From: Streptacidiphilus rugosus AM-16
GTDB taxonomy: Bacteria; Actinomycetota; Actinomycetes; Streptomycetales; Streptomycetaceae
Reading direction: 5' to 3'
Assembly: GCF_000744655.1 (NCBI RefSeq)
Contig: NZ_JQMJ01000004.1
Location: 4,092,001 to 4,156,000, forward strand
Length of the DNA stretch: 64,000 nt
The notes beneath the pieces were generated by a model that was not told the origin of the DNA, did not search any database, and saw only the letters and a program-made list of their open reading frames with translations. The position numbers and the translations under genes are program-made. Below, piece after piece: positions 46,308-54,448 of the stretch. The first letter of the stretch is position 1, and each line of letters opens with the position of its first letter.

Positions 46308-47080
46308 GAGGCACCACCTCCGGGGGCGGCCGCCACACTGACCCCAGCGCCACGTCCGGCGGTGAACTCCTCGGTCTGGTCCAGGAAGTGGGCGAGCAGC
46401 ACGATGATGCCCGCGCCGACCTCGACGCCCACCGCCGCATTGATCACCGGGACCAGGCCGCCGGAGGTGAGCTGGTTGAAGGTGCCCAGGTGCAGCACGT
46501 TCTGCAGGTAGGCGGCCCCGACGGCGAGGCCGAGCAGTCCGAGCACGGCGTAGCCGCCGGCGGCCAGCGCGTCGGTGCGGTCCAGTAGCTCCCGGTGCCG
46601 GAGCCGGTCCAGGACGCGGTAGTCGGCGGCGAGGTAGGTCAGATGGACGCCGGTCGCCAGGACGACCCCGCCCTGGAAGCCGCCGCCGGGCGAGAGCTGT
46701 CCGTGCCCGGCGATGTAGACGCCGGTCAGCAGGGTGACGGGCAGCATGAGTGCGCCGAAGAGCCTGGTGCTGGGCAGCACGGGCCCTAGCGGCGGCCTGG
46801 TGCGGCGTTCGTCGGAGGTCCGGCGCAGCAGCCCGACCGCACCCAGCACGGCCGCGAAGAGGATCGACTCCTCCCCCAGGGTGTCGAAGGCGCGCTGGTC
46901 GAAGTTGACCGAGGAGACGGTGTTGGCCGTGCGCTGCCGCATCGTCGCCGCGACGGCCCGGTCGGCGTAGGGGTGCGTCTGGGTGCCGAAGTGCGGAAGC
47001 TGCAGGCAGGCGAGGGTGAACACTGCGCCGATGACCACGGCCGCGGCCAGGAACAGCACGAGTCTGGCGCGCGGGGTCAC
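46304..47080 (-). CDS. mrpB: fused MbhE-like + MrpB antiporter subunit
   Basis: 258 residues from the GTG at 47080. Residues 1-90 (LVLFLAAAVVIGAVFTLACL, DQRAFDTLGEESILFAAVLG) resemble the small MbhE/MrpA-C-terminal piece; residues 105-240 are MrpB (TGVYIAGHGQLSPGGGFQGG). The fusion of these two is seen directly as one uninterrupted frame. Overlaps neighbours on both sides by 4 bp (GTGA at 47077-47080, ATGA at 46304-46307), so translation is coupled. Confidence 0.88.
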   Translation of the reverse strand: MTPRARLVLFLAAAVVIGAVFTLACLQLPHFGTQTHPYADRAVAATMRQRTANTVSSVNFDQRAFDTLGEESILFAAVLGAVGLLRRTSDERRTRPPLGPVLPSTRLFGALMLPVTLLTGVYIAGHGQLSPGGGFQGGVVLATGVHLTYLAADYRVLDRLRHRELLDRTDALAAGGYAVLGLLGLAVGAAYLQNVLHLGTFNQLTSGGLVPVINAAVGVEVGAGIIVLLAHFLDQTEEFTAGRGAGVSVAAAPGGGAS

Positions 47081-47352
47081 GACTTCTCTCCCCGCTTCCC
47101 GGTCTCCCGCTTGCTGCGGTCCCTGTGGACCGCGCGCAGCGTCAGCAGGATCAGCAGCGGGGTGATCGCGGTCCCGACGCCCAGCTGGGACAGCGCCACG
47201 TCGGGGGCCTGGAGCAGGGTGAACAGCAGGGCCAGGGCCATGCCCATGATGCCGATGACGACGGCCTGCCGGGCCGGGTCGCGGGTCAGCGCGGCGGTCG
47301 TGGCGGTCGCGGCGAGCAGCAGCAGGGCGAGCAGGACGAGCACGTCGTTCAT
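47077..47352 (-). CDS. MbhD/MrpA-C-terminal-like small subunit (DUF4040)
   Basis: 91 residues, three membrane helices, MNDVLVLLALLLLAATATTA and ALLFTLLQAPDVALSQLGVG; the latter is the DUF4040 signature. It corresponds to a part of MrpA that stands alone in Mbh-type and group-2 antiporters. Overlaps both neighbours by 4 bp. Confidence 0.88.
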   Translation of the reverse strand: MNDVLVLLALLLLAATATTAALTRDPARQAVVIGIMGMALALLFTLLQAPDVALSQLGVGTAITPLLILLTLRAVHRDRSKRETGKRGEKS

Positions 47353-47654
47353 GACGTCCTCCGTTCACGGGGGCGTGCGGACTGCTCACGCAGGGCCTTG
47401 CCGATGGCCATGGTGGTGATCGGGCCGCTGAGCGCGACCAGCAGGCCGATGATCAGGAGCTTGACCGCGCCCCTGCCCGGTCCGGTGTCGACGGCGAGGG
47501 CGAGGGCGATCAGCGGCAGCCCGAGCGAGGTGGCGACGGCGGTGGCGTGCAGTCGGGGGAACGGGCCGGGCAGGGTGAGCAGGGCGAGGCAGGCCAGCAG
47601 CACGGCTGCGACGCCCAGGACCAGAAGTGCGAGCGCCACATCATGACGGATCAT
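47349..47654 (-). CDS. mrpG: Na+/H+ antiporter subunit G (MrpG)
   Basis: 101 residues. LTLPGPFPRLHATAVATSLG is the MrpG signature. The ATG at 47654 lies 7 nt after AGGAG; a GTG one codon earlier is also possible. Overlaps mrpF by about 14 bp and the DUF4040 gene by 4 bp. Confidence 0.92.
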   Translation of the reverse strand: MIRHDVALALLVLGVAAVLLACLALLTLPGPFPRLHATAVATSLGLPLIALALAVDTGPGRGAVKLLIIGLLVALSGPITTMAIGKALREQSARPRERRTS

Positions 47655-47928
47655 CACGGTTCTCCTCTCCCGGCCGGTTCTCCTCGACCAGCAGGCGCGT
47701 GAAGACCAGCGTCCCCGCGGGCGCGAGCACGGCCAGCACCAGGGCGACGTCGACGTAGGCGGACCGGTCGAAGCCCTTGGCCAGCAGAAGCAGCACGCCG
47801 ACGAGCACGGCTCCCGCCAGGCTCGCCCCGACCAGCCTGCGCAGCGGGTCGCCGCGGGTGGCGACCACCACGCAGGGGCCGAGACCGAGCACCAGGAGCA
47901 CGGCGGCCGCCAGGGTCCACGCGTTCAC
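47641..47928 (-). CDS. mrpF: Na+/H+ antiporter subunit F (MrpF)
   Basis: 95 residues from the GTG at 47928, with three hydrophobic segments (LAAAVLLVLGLGPCVVVATR, LVGASLAGAVLVGVLLLLAK, SAYVDVALVLAVLAPAGTLV). DVALVLAVL near residue 62 is the family signature. Its GTG overlaps the mrpE stop by 4 bp. Confidence 0.9.
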   Translation of the reverse strand: MNAWTLAAAVLLVLGLGPCVVVATRGDPLRRLVGASLAGAVLVGVLLLLAKGFDRSAYVDVALVLAVLAPAGTLVFTRLLVEENRPGEENRDDPS

Positions 47929-48422
47929 GTCCGGTTCCGTTCCCGTGGCGTGGTGAGGGCCCGGTCGACGGCGGAGAGCTCGGGGAAGAGCTGGTGCACC
48001 GTCATGACGGTGGCGTCCGCGCCCTTCTCGTCCTCCTCGTGCGCGGCGACCACACATCCGCCGGGTGTCGCGGAGATCAGCGTCGCCGCCCAGGCCGCGC
48101 CCGCGCCGGGCCGAAGCGTCACCTCGTGGAACGATCCGCGGGGGCGGCGGCCGGTCGCCAGGCCGGCGACCGTCAGGCGCGTGAGGCGCCAGGTGTCGGC
48201 GAGCAGCGTGCCCGGCCAGGCCGCGAGGGCGGCGGCGAGCCGTCCCGCGGGACCGGCGTGCGGACGCTCCAGGTGGTCGACGGCCGCCGCGCCGCTCGCG
48301 CCGAGCGTGGCGGCACCGGCCGCCAGGACCAGTTCCGCCGGGGAGACGGAGCTGATGAACACCCACTCCAGGGCGAAGAGCAGAGCGAACCAGGCGGCGA
48401 ACACCACTGCCGTGCGGCCCAT
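47925..48422 (-). CDS. mrpE: Na+/H+ antiporter subunit E (MrpE)
   Basis: 165 residues. VVFAAWFALLFALEWVFISS (helix 1), then a cytoplasmic domain with ISATPGGCVVAAHEEDEKGA. First Mrp gene of the operon; 27 bp downstream of a PRC-barrel gene on the same strand. There is no separate full-length mrpA. Confidence 0.88.
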   Translation of the reverse strand: MGRTAVVFAAWFALLFALEWVFISSVSPAELVLAAGAATLGASGAAAVDHLERPHAGPAGRLAAALAAWPGTLLADTWRLTRLTVAGLATGRRPRGSFHEVTLRPGAGAAWAATLISATPGGCVVAAHEEDEKGADATVMTVHQLFPELSAVDRALTTPRERNRT

Positions 48423-48449
48423 GAGGCTGCCTCCAGATCGGTGGCCGGA

Positions 48450-48809
48450 CTAGGTCTTCCCGCTGGCGTAGAAGGTCCCGTAGTAGCGGCCCAGCCGCTC
48501 GAAGTCGCCGTGCCCGGATCCGAGCACGAAGTCGGCCGGAGGGGCGTCCTTGATCTGCTGCCTGGTCCGGTCCACGAAGACCGTCCGCCGAGCCGCGTCG
48601 ACGAGGGCGACCGCACCCGCCGGCAGCACCACGTGCCGGCCGAGGATCCACGGCCCGGTGTCCACGACGAGGTACTCCCCGGTCTCCTGCTTCCCGGTCT
48701 CGACCACCCTGCCGATCCCGCCGTCGACCGCCTCGACGTGGAACCCGGCCAGACCGACCGTCCGCCGGCGCCCGGCGTCCGGCCGGTAGCCCCAGATCCT
48801 GGTGTTCAC
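48450..48809 (-). CDS. PRC-barrel domain protein
   Basis: 119 residues. VGLAGFHVEAVDGGIGRVVE and YLVVDTGPWILGRHVVLPAG are the PRC-barrel core. The C-terminus HGDFERLGRYYGTFYASGKT differs from the other two copies. GTG start with GGAGG upstream. Only 27 bp before the mrpE gene on the same strand, so it may be the leader gene of the antiporter operon. Confidence 0.85.
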   Translation of the reverse strand: MNTRIWGYRPDAGRRRTVGLAGFHVEAVDGGIGRVVETGKQETGEYLVVDTGPWILGRHVVLPAGAVALVDAARRTVFVDRTRQQIKDAPPADFVLGSGHGDFERLGRYYGTFYASGKT

Positions 48810-48838
48810 GACGGCCTCCCGCCACTCCGGTCTGGGGC

Positions 48839-49162
48839 TCAGCGCCCCAGCGCGCTGGCCAGCTGACGTTTGTTCATCTTGGAGCGCCCCTGGATGTTGC
48901 GCTGCTTGGCCTCCTGGTAGAGCTGGTCGAACGTGGGCCCCTGCGCGCCGCGGTGGGAGCGGAGTCCGCCGCGCCGACCGGAGCTGATGTCCTCGAGAGA
49001 GGTGCGGCTCGCGGTCTTCGACTCGCCGTGGCGGGCTCGTTCCTTGTTGACGGTCCGCGCCGCGATCTCCTTGGCGCGCTCCTCGCTCTCGCCGCGCTCC
49101 TTGGCGCTGTCCTTGATGTGCTCGTACTGCCGTTCCCGCTTCGGGCTCGATCCCCTGGGCAT
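48839..49162 (-). CDS. plasmid-stabilisation-like small basic protein
   Basis: 107 residues. PRGSSPKRERQYEHIKDSAK, AARTVNKERARHGES and GPTFDQLYQEAKQRNIQGRS match a conserved actinobacterial family often labelled plasmid stabilization protein; the C-terminus resembles a Rho-N/SAP-like helix pair. Highly charged and probably nucleic-acid binding. GGAGGA precedes the ATG. A SigB-type promoter candidate lies about 51 bp upstream. Confidence 0.8.
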   Translation of the reverse strand: MPRGSSPKRERQYEHIKDSAKERGESEERAKEIAARTVNKERARHGESKTASRTSLEDISSGRRGGLRSHRGAQGPTFDQLYQEAKQRNIQGRSKMNKRQLASALGR

Positions 49163-49212
49163 GGCGTCCTCCTTCGGGCTGCCGCTCGACGGACCTCCCT
49201 TGTCCCGCGCGG

Positions 49213-49237
49213 CTACCCCGTCACCTGCGGTGTACAC
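49213..49237 (-). promoter_or_regulatory. SigB-type promoter candidate for the 48839-49162 gene
   Basis: Minus strand: GTGT, 15 bp, GGGTAG (core at 49213-49218). It lies between the gene and the LacI remnant. Confidence 0.5.
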
Positions 49238-49252
49238 GCCCGCCTGGTCGCT

Positions 49253-49690
49253 TCACCCGAGGGCGGGACCGACACGGCCGCCGCTGGAGGCGCGGGCGAC
49301 CAGCTCGGGGCGCAGGCGCTGAGCGCGGGCCCCGCGTTGCGGCGCAGCAGCTGGCGGAGCTCGGCGGCGAAGGGCGTGTCGTTGAAGCCCACGACGGCGA
49401 GGTCGGCGCCGACCCGCAGGCGCAGGTCACGGGCGGCGCACATCGCGCCGAGCGCGGCCAGGTCGTTGACCGCGAAGAACGCGGTGGGCCGGTCGGCCAG
49501 CGGAAGCAGGTCCCTCGCGGCCCGGCGTCCCCCGCGGTGTCGAAGCCGCAGTGCCGGAACCGGTCGGCGGGCATCGGCAGGCCCGCCTAGCGAAAGCTCT
49601 CCAGGAATCCCGCGACCCGGTCGGCCCCGGTGCCGGCGAAGGGCTCCGTCCAAACGTTCGATAGTCGTTCGGGCGGGCGGCCGCAACGGC
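49253..49690 (-). pseudogene. decayed LacI-family regulator fragment
   Basis: Only the C-terminal effector-domain part is recognisable, spread over three frames: VAGFLESFR and then a stop, PTAFFAVNDLAALGAMC with GADLAVVGFNDTPFAAEL in another frame, and ELVARASSGGRVGPALG with a stop at 49253-49255 in a third. At least one in-frame stop and two frame changes, plus loss of the N-terminal HTH and of a stretch after AAEL. A non-functional remnant. Confidence 0.75.
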
Positions 49691-49751
49691 CGATCACCTG
49701 CCGGAGAACCGTGGTGACGGACCGACGGCTGACCGGGCCGGCTGATGAGCG

Positions 49752-50018
49752 TCAGGCCGGCCAGACGCCGGTCAGGCGGCGGACCGCGGTGGCTCCGCCG
49801 CGGTCGACGACGGCCTTGGTGCAGGCGAGGACGGCTCCCTGCAGAGCGGCCGCCGCCAGCACCTCACCCCAGGACCGCTCGGGCTCCGTCGCCTTCGGAG
49901 GCTCCGGATCACCGGACGCGACCCGCCAGATCCGCTTCGACGCCGCCCCGGCCACCGCACCCGCGGCGGCACCGAGCAGAATCCCCACCGGCTTGTACGA
50001 CACCTTGGCCAGGTTCAT
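49752..50018 (-). CDS. DUF4235 membrane-associated protein
   Basis: 88 residues from the ATG at 50018. SYKPVGILLGAAAGAVAGAA begins a hydrophobic hairpin, followed by SWGEVLAAAALQGAVLACTK, typical of DUF4235. Function unknown; small proteins of this family often sit among SigB-type stress genes. Upstream ATG (50108) rejected for lack of a ribosome-binding site. Confidence 0.8.
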   Translation of the reverse strand: MNLAKVSYKPVGILLGAAAGAVAGAASKRIWRVASGDPEPPKATEPERSWGEVLAAAALQGAVLACTKAVVDRGGATAVRRLTGVWPA

Positions 50019-50088
50019 CGCCCACCCACTCTCCTCACGCTGCCTCCCGCGGCCGCGTCTGCCCCCGGACCGGAGCGACATGCCCCAC

Positions 50089-50511
50089 TCATGGGGCGAG
50101 CGGGCCACAGATCTCCGACGGCGGGTGGAAACAGGCCGTGACGGTCTTGCCCACTCGGTCAGGCCGAGCGTGCCAGTGGTCGGCCACCGCCTCGACCAGA
50201 GCGAGCCCCCGGCCGCCGAGCGCGTCCGGGTCCGCCTCGCGCGGCCGGGGCAACGCCCGGCTGTCGTCGTGGACGCTCAGATGCAGGCAATGGCCGTCCC
50301 AGACCAGCACCAGATCCGCGTCGCTGCGGGCGTGGACGTGCGCGTTGGTCAGCAGTTCCGACACGGCGAGCACCACCGCGTCGGCTGCGTCGGGATCCGC
50401 ACGGTCCCAGCCGAGCGCCTCGAGGTGTTCGCGCGCCCACACCCGGCCCGCCCGCACCCCCGCGCTCACCGGCAGGCGACGCGCCCACCCCACCACTCGT
50501 ATCCTGGCCAT
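50089..50511 (-). CDS. HATPase anti-sigma-factor-type kinase (RsbW-like)
   Basis: 140 residues from the ATG at 50511; the frame is open to 50616. N-box VVLAVSELLTNAHVHA and G-box LGGRGLALVEAVADHW, with the end RVGKTVTACFHPP, match streptomycete ATP-binding regulators. No STAS gene is next to it, so its partner must be encoded elsewhere (candidates: 54906, 63428). Confidence 0.88.
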   Translation of the reverse strand: MARIRVVGWARRLPVSAGVRAGRVWAREHLEALGWDRADPDAADAVVLAVSELLTNAHVHARSDADLVLVWDGHCLHLSVHDDSRALPRPREADPDALGGRGLALVEAVADHWHARPDRVGKTVTACFHPPSEICGPLAP

Positions 50512-50652
50512 ACCGCAGTCCGCCTCCCGCCGTTCGGTCTCCCAGGCCTTCCTCGCGCCTGCCCTCTGCCCGACGGCCCATGCGGGTCCGGCGCGTGACT
50601 TCTGATGGTGCGTCATGTGCCGCTGTCCGGCCGGGGCCGACGGTGAGGGCAG

Positions 50653-51006
50653 TCAGGTCCAGGGCAGCATGAGGTAGTACGCGCCGACCTGCTGGCGGTA
50701 CTCGGGGTCGTCCCCATGCTTGTCGGGGTCGTACTCCGGGGCGTTCCTGATCTCCTCCCGGGTGCGGGCGACGCGGATGACACCCCCGGGCCGGTCGATG
50801 GACGCAATGGTGCCGACCGGCAGCAGAACCTGCCTGCCGAGGATCCACCCCCCGGTGTCCACGACGAGACAGCCCTGGTCCGTGTCCGCGTCGTGCTGGT
50901 CGACCTTGCCGATCCGGCCGTCGACGGCCTCCACCTCGAACCCGGTCAGGTCCGTGCCGAGCTGATGACCGCTGTTCTCGCGAAAGGCCCAGATGCCAGT
51001 GTTCAC
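50653..51006 (-). CDS. PRC-barrel domain protein
   Basis: 117 residues from the GTG at 51006 (GAGGAGG upstream). FEVEAVDGRIGKVDQHDADT and LVVDTGGWILGRQVLLPVGT mirror the 48450-48809 product, and the start NTGIWAFRE corresponds to NTRIWGYRP there, so the two are close paralogues. Divergent from the 51236 gene. Confidence 0.85.
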   Translation of the reverse strand: MNTGIWAFRENSGHQLGTDLTGFEVEAVDGRIGKVDQHDADTDQGCLVVDTGGWILGRQVLLPVGTIASIDRPGGVIRVARTREEIRNAPEYDPDKHGDDPEYRQQVGAYYLMLPWT

Positions 51007-51130
51007 GAGCGTGTCCTCCTCGTCGCTGCGCAGGCACTCGCGCGGGCCAGGATCGCCCGCGCGAACCGCGTCTGCCCCACCCCGGCGGGAGGCACACGCG
51101 ACGATGTCGGCGCGGGAGGGCCTGCGGCGC

Positions 51131-51155
51131 GGTTGGCACGACGGCCCCCGGGTAG
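51131..51155 (+). promoter_or_regulatory. SigB-type promoter candidate for the 51236 gene
   Basis: GGTT (51131-51134), 15 bp, GGGTAG (51150-51155), 80 bp upstream of the ATG. Confidence 0.5.
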
Positions 51156-51235
51156 GCGCGGCGCCCCCGGCTGCACCAAGCGTTCCGGTCACGGGGACCG
51201 CGCCGCAGCCGACCGTCACAAGGAGCGTGCCAGTC

Positions 51236-51664
51236 ATGTCGTACCCACGCGGGGCGCCGGAACCGCCCATGGACCCGAGCTCACGCCTGTCCCAGGACAT
51301 CAACGACGTCCTCCGGGAGCAGGTCGACCAGGCGAGGCGGGAGCTGCGCGCGGCAGCGGGCCGCAGCGGCCGGGGCCTCGCCTGTGCGGCGGCCGCCGGC
51401 CTGTGCGGGGTGCTCGCTCTGGCCAGCGCCCACAAGGCATTGGTCGCCACCGCCGATCGCCTGCTGCGGCCGCCGAAGGGGGAATTCCTTCTCGCCGCCG
51501 CCTACGCGGCGGGGGCCGGCGCGTGCCTGTGGGCGTCCTGGACCCAGATGAGCGCCGCCGCCGACACCACGGAGCAGGTCGGCACCCGGCTGCGTGGTCT
51601 GCGGGCGGAGCCCGTCCCCTCCCCCCGGTTCGGCGGCGACGGGGACGGCTCCGACGTGGGGTGA
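51236..51664 (+). CDS. phage-holin-like (DUF1469-type) membrane protein
   Basis: 142 residues. SQDINDVLREQVDQARRELR (amphipathic start), then two hydrophobic helices LACAAAAGLCGVLALASAHK and LLAAAYAAGAGACLWASWTQ, and a charged tail. This is the layout of holin-superfamily III/DUF1469 proteins, whose role is unknown. AAGGAG precedes the ATG at 51236. The function as a holin is only by name. Confidence 0.7.
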   Translation: MSYPRGAPEPPMDPSSRLSQDINDVLREQVDQARRELRAAAGRSGRGLACAAAAGLCGVLALASAHKALVATADRLLRPPKGEFLLAAAYAAGAGACLWASWTQMSAAADTTEQVGTRLRGLRAEPVPSPRFGGDGDGSDVG

Positions 51665-51698
51665 CCCGACACCTTCGCCTTCGCCGGCCGTGTCCCGG

Positions 51699-51737
51699 GT
51701 CCCGGGCGGGGCCGGGCCGTTGAACCCCGCCCCGGAC
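51699..51737. terminator. terminator between 51664 and 51756
   Basis: GTCCCGGGCGGGG (51699-51711) and CCCCGCCCCGGAC (51725-51737) pair with one mismatch around a 13-nt loop; it serves both convergent genes. Confidence 0.75.
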
Positions 51738-51755
51738 GTCCGTGGGATCCGCCGG

Positions 51756-52214
51756 TTACGAGGGACTGATCCGCCCGCGCCAGCCGCCCTCCTCGAAGCC
51801 GCGCTCCTCGATGTACGTCTTGAACCGCCGCAGGTCGCCCTTCACCCGACGATCGACCATGCCCATGACGTCCGCCGCCTTCTCGGCGACGCCCTCGGGC
51901 TCGAAGGCCATGGCGAGCCGCACCGTGGTGCGCGCCCCGTCGATCTGCTGGAAGGTCACGACGCCGTGCTGCTGTACGTCGCCGCCGATCGTGCGCCAGG
52001 CGATCCGCTCGTCCGGAAGCTGGTCGACGATCTCGGTGTCGAACTCGCGCGTCGCGCCGCCGACCTTGGTCCGCCAGTGGTTGTGCCGGGCGTCGATCTG
52101 GGTGACCTCCTCCACTCCCTCCATGAACCGGGGGAAGTCCTCGAACTGCGTCCACTGGTTGTAGGCGGTGTGCAGCGGGACCTCGACCTCGATCGACTCC
52201 TGAACCGTGCTCAT
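51756..52214 (-). CDS. SRPBCC/polyketide-cyclase-like protein
   Basis: 152 residues. STVQESIEVEVPLHTAYNQW, QFEDFPRFMEGVEEVTQID and a C-terminal helix KTYIEERGFEEGGW define the SRPBCC family with its hydrophobic ligand cavity. Genes of this kind are common next to SigB-type stress genes; ligand unknown. AGGAGG precedes the ATG. A CGTTAG stretch upstream is a poor match to the SigB-type -10 and is not counted. Confidence 0.88.
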   Translation of the reverse strand: MSTVQESIEVEVPLHTAYNQWTQFEDFPRFMEGVEEVTQIDARHNHWRTKVGGATREFDTEIVDQLPDERIAWRTIGGDVQQHGVVTFQQIDGARTTVRLAMAFEPEGVAEKAADVMGMVDRRVKGDLRRFKTYIEERGFEEGGWRGRISPS

Positions 52215-52396
52215 GCTGTCGCCTCCTGTCGATCGTGTGTGGGGCAGCGCCTGCCCCCACTTCGCGCGGGCTAACGTATGGGACCGTCCGACCGCCGGAC
52301 CTGGCCGTTTCGGCGTTCGGCACCCGGGCATGCGCACGACGAACGGTCGGTGTGCGGCCGTTCCGCGAGCGGTCCGTGCCACCGGGGAGAGCGAAA

Positions 52397-52660
52397 ATGA
52401 CCATCCGCCTGGCCCAACTGGCTTCCGGGTTCGGAGCAGTGGAGTGGAGCATGTTCGTGATCGGCGTGCTCATCGCGGCGGTACTGATCGCTGCGTTCGT
52501 CTGGGGCTCCCGGAGGAAGCGCAGGGAGCCGCCGCCCCGACTGCCTTCACGCGCCGAGAGCGCGCCCGATCCGGACTCCTGGTCCACCCCCGAGGGGGAC
52601 GCGGGCGGGGGCGCCGGCGAGAGTCCCGCCCACGGCGGTCCCACCCGACACCGCCCCTGA
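52397..52660 (+). CDS. small single-helix membrane protein (DUF6479-like)
   Basis: 87 residues. One membrane helix (WSMFVIGVLIAAVLIAAFVW) followed by GSRRKRREPPPRLP and an acidic/Gly-rich tail; this resembles the Streptomyces DUF6479 family. GGGGAGAG precedes the ATG at 52397. Function unknown. Confidence 0.65.
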   Translation: MTIRLAQLASGFGAVEWSMFVIGVLIAAVLIAAFVWGSRRKRREPPPRLPSRAESAPDPDSWSTPEGDAGGGAGESPAHGGPTRHRP

Positions 52661-52674
52661 CCGCGGCCGGCCGC

Positions 52675-52855
52675 GTGCGCCACGCCACCGTACTGGCCGC
52701 CGTCGGCCTCGCCGTCGCCGCGCCCGTCGCCGAGCGATCGCCGACCCGAGCAGCGCGCGGCCGTAGCCCGCACCGTCCGCGAGGTCGCCGACTACCTCTG
52801 CGACACTCCGGCCGTCTGCCGCGCGGCGACCGGAACCGACACCGAACGGCGGTAG
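52675..52855 (+). pseudogene. small secreted-type gene with an apparent +1 frameshift
   Basis: GTG-started frame VRHATVLAAVGLAVAAPVAE looks like a signal peptide. One nucleotide on, in another frame, DRRPEQRAAVARTVREVADY and LCDTPAVCRAATGTDTERR run to a stop at 52853-52855. Together they would make a protein of about 59 residues with two Cys. The total span, 181 nt, is one base more than a multiple of three. Decay or sequencing error. Confidence 0.35.
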
Positions 52856-52868
52856 GCACCTGATCGGC

Positions 52869-53726
52869 TCAGTCGACGCGGTCGCGGACGTGCGGAACCG
52901 CGCGGGTCAGAGTGAGCACCCCTGCGATGATCAACGCGACGCCCGCCAGCTCCGGGATCACGAACCAGCCGGTTCGCACGGTCTCCCCGAACAAGGTGAC
53001 CCCCAGCAGCAGACTGACCGTGGCGTCACCGATGGTCAGCGCCGGCTGGGACGCCGCGAGCGACCCGGCCTGGAGCGCGTTCTCCAACAGCAGGACGGCG
53101 GCCACGCCGGTGAGAGCGAAACCGTAGGTCTGCCAAACGGTGAAGAACGCCGCCGGTCCGTGGTCGGAGAAGGTGCCGGTGGCGGACTTGAGCAGGGCCG
53201 CCGTCATCGCGTTGCCGACAGCTGCGGCGGCGCCCAGGGTGGCGGCCCGAAGCAGCGCGGACTCGCACCGTACCGCGGTGACCACCGCGGCCGCGATCAG
53301 ACCGAGGCAGACGGCCAGCCCGGGGATCCACCGGTCCATCGCAGCCTGGCTCGTGCCTCCCGACGGGGCTGCGCTGCCCAACGCCAGCCCGAGACCCAGC
53401 ACGACCGCCGTCACGCCGTACCAGCCTGCGGCGGGCATCCTCCGGTGCAGGAGCGGGGCCGCGATCAGGAGCGCGAAAGGCAGCTCGAGGATGAACAACG
53501 GCTGTACCAGCGCCAACGGGCCGAACGTCAGCGCCAAGGCCTGGCACAGAGCGGCGCCGACGACTCCGGCGATGCCCGCCACCCACACGGGCCTGCGCGC
53601 CAGGGCCAGGACGAGTCGCAGTCCTCCGCCGCGCGGGACGGCGGAGGCTGCCTTCCGCTGGAACGCGGTACCCGCCGCATTGCTGGCAGCTCCGAGGACA
53701 GCGAAAGTGACGGCGAGGGCGAGCAC
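52869..53726 (-). CDS. DMT-superfamily (EamA-like) transporter
   Basis: 285 residues with about ten hydrophobic segments. FGPLALVQPLFILELPFALL and AASQPALTIGDATVSLLLGV are nearly the motifs of the 6824-7759 protein, so these are paralogues, but this one lacks the Arg/Pro-rich tail. GTG start at 53726. Substrate unknown. Divergent from the anti-sigma gene at 54025 with a 298-bp intergenic region in which I see no further gene. Confidence 0.82.
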   Translation of the reverse strand: MLALAVTFAVLGAASNAAGTAFQRKAASAVPRGGGLRLVLALARRPVWVAGIAGVVGAALCQALALTFGPLALVQPLFILELPFALLIAAPLLHRRMPAAGWYGVTAVVLGLGLALGSAAPSGGTSQAAMDRWIPGLAVCLGLIAAAVVTAVRCESALLRAATLGAAAAVGNAMTAALLKSATGTFSDHGPAAFFTVWQTYGFALTGVAAVLLLENALQAGSLAASQPALTIGDATVSLLLGVTLFGETVRTGWFVIPELAGVALIIAGVLTLTRAVPHVRDRVD

Positions 53727-54024
53727 GACCGATGGTTACCCGTCCCGTCGCGCGGTCGAGCACTGCGCCGAGCATGCCCCCCAGAAGGCCCCATCCACCT
53801 GGTGCGCCTGCCGGAGTGCGGCGATGTGCGGTTGGGCGGCGTTGGGTTCGAGGCTCCGCTTGCCGTCAGGCAGTGCGGGGCAACGGGGCCGCGCGGGGGA
53901 GGATCGCCGCGGTGCTGACGCGGCCGTCGGCGAGACAGAAGACGAAGATTCGGCCGCATGGCACGCCGCCGGCCGGGCAGCCGCGCACCCGAAGGCAGAT
54001 TCCGCGACCGTCGTGGAGAGCGCG

Positions 54025-54438
54025 ATGACCACTCCACGCCCGCCCGCAGAGCGGGCCAGCCACCTGCACGGGGCCGGGATGCCCCTCGAACCCGGCCGAG
54101 GCGTCGACCACGTCCGGAGCACACTCACTCACTGGGGCCTGGACGGCGGCCTGCCGGGGACAGACGCGCTGGTGGTCGCCGGCGAACTACTCGCCAACGC
54201 CCATCAGCACGCCGGCGGCGCCACCGCCCTTCGTCTGACCTGGTCCGGCACCAGGCTGCGCATCGAGGTCAGCGATAACAGCTCGGAGCCGCCTGGGCTG
54301 ATCACCCCGCACGAGTCGACCCGCCTGTTCGGGCACGGCCTCTACCTGGTGGAACGCCTGTCCACGCGCTGGGGCTCCCGGTGCCGGTCCGAAGGAAAGA
54401 CCGTCTGGGCCGACCTCCGCCTCCCGCACGCCCCCTGA
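54025..54438 (+). CDS. HATPase anti-sigma-factor-type kinase (RsbW-like)
   Basis: 137 residues from the ATG at 54025 (GGAGAG upstream). N-box VVAGELLANAHQHAGG and G-box LFGHGLYLVERLSTRWGS. Shorter than typical RsbW proteins but with all GHKL motifs. Its stop is 10 bp from the stop of the convergent winged-helix gene. A divergently arranged STAS gene (54906) beyond the regulator is its plausible partner. Confidence 0.88.
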   Translation: MTTPRPPAERASHLHGAGMPLEPGRGVDHVRSTLTHWGLDGGLPGTDALVVAGELLANAHQHAGGATALRLTWSGTRLRIEVSDNSSEPPGLITPHESTRLFGHGLYLVERLSTRWGSRCRSEGKTVWADLRLPHAP

Positions 54439-54448
54439 TCGGGCCGGA

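Noticed and set aside
51236..51664. Evidence of a prophage from the holin-like protein
   Set aside because: No other phage genes, integrase or attachment sites are nearby; the family is common in chromosomes outside phages.
53736..53765. SigB-type promoter for the second DMT transporter
   Set aside because: GGGTAA is present, but no GNNT occurs 14-16 bp upstream.
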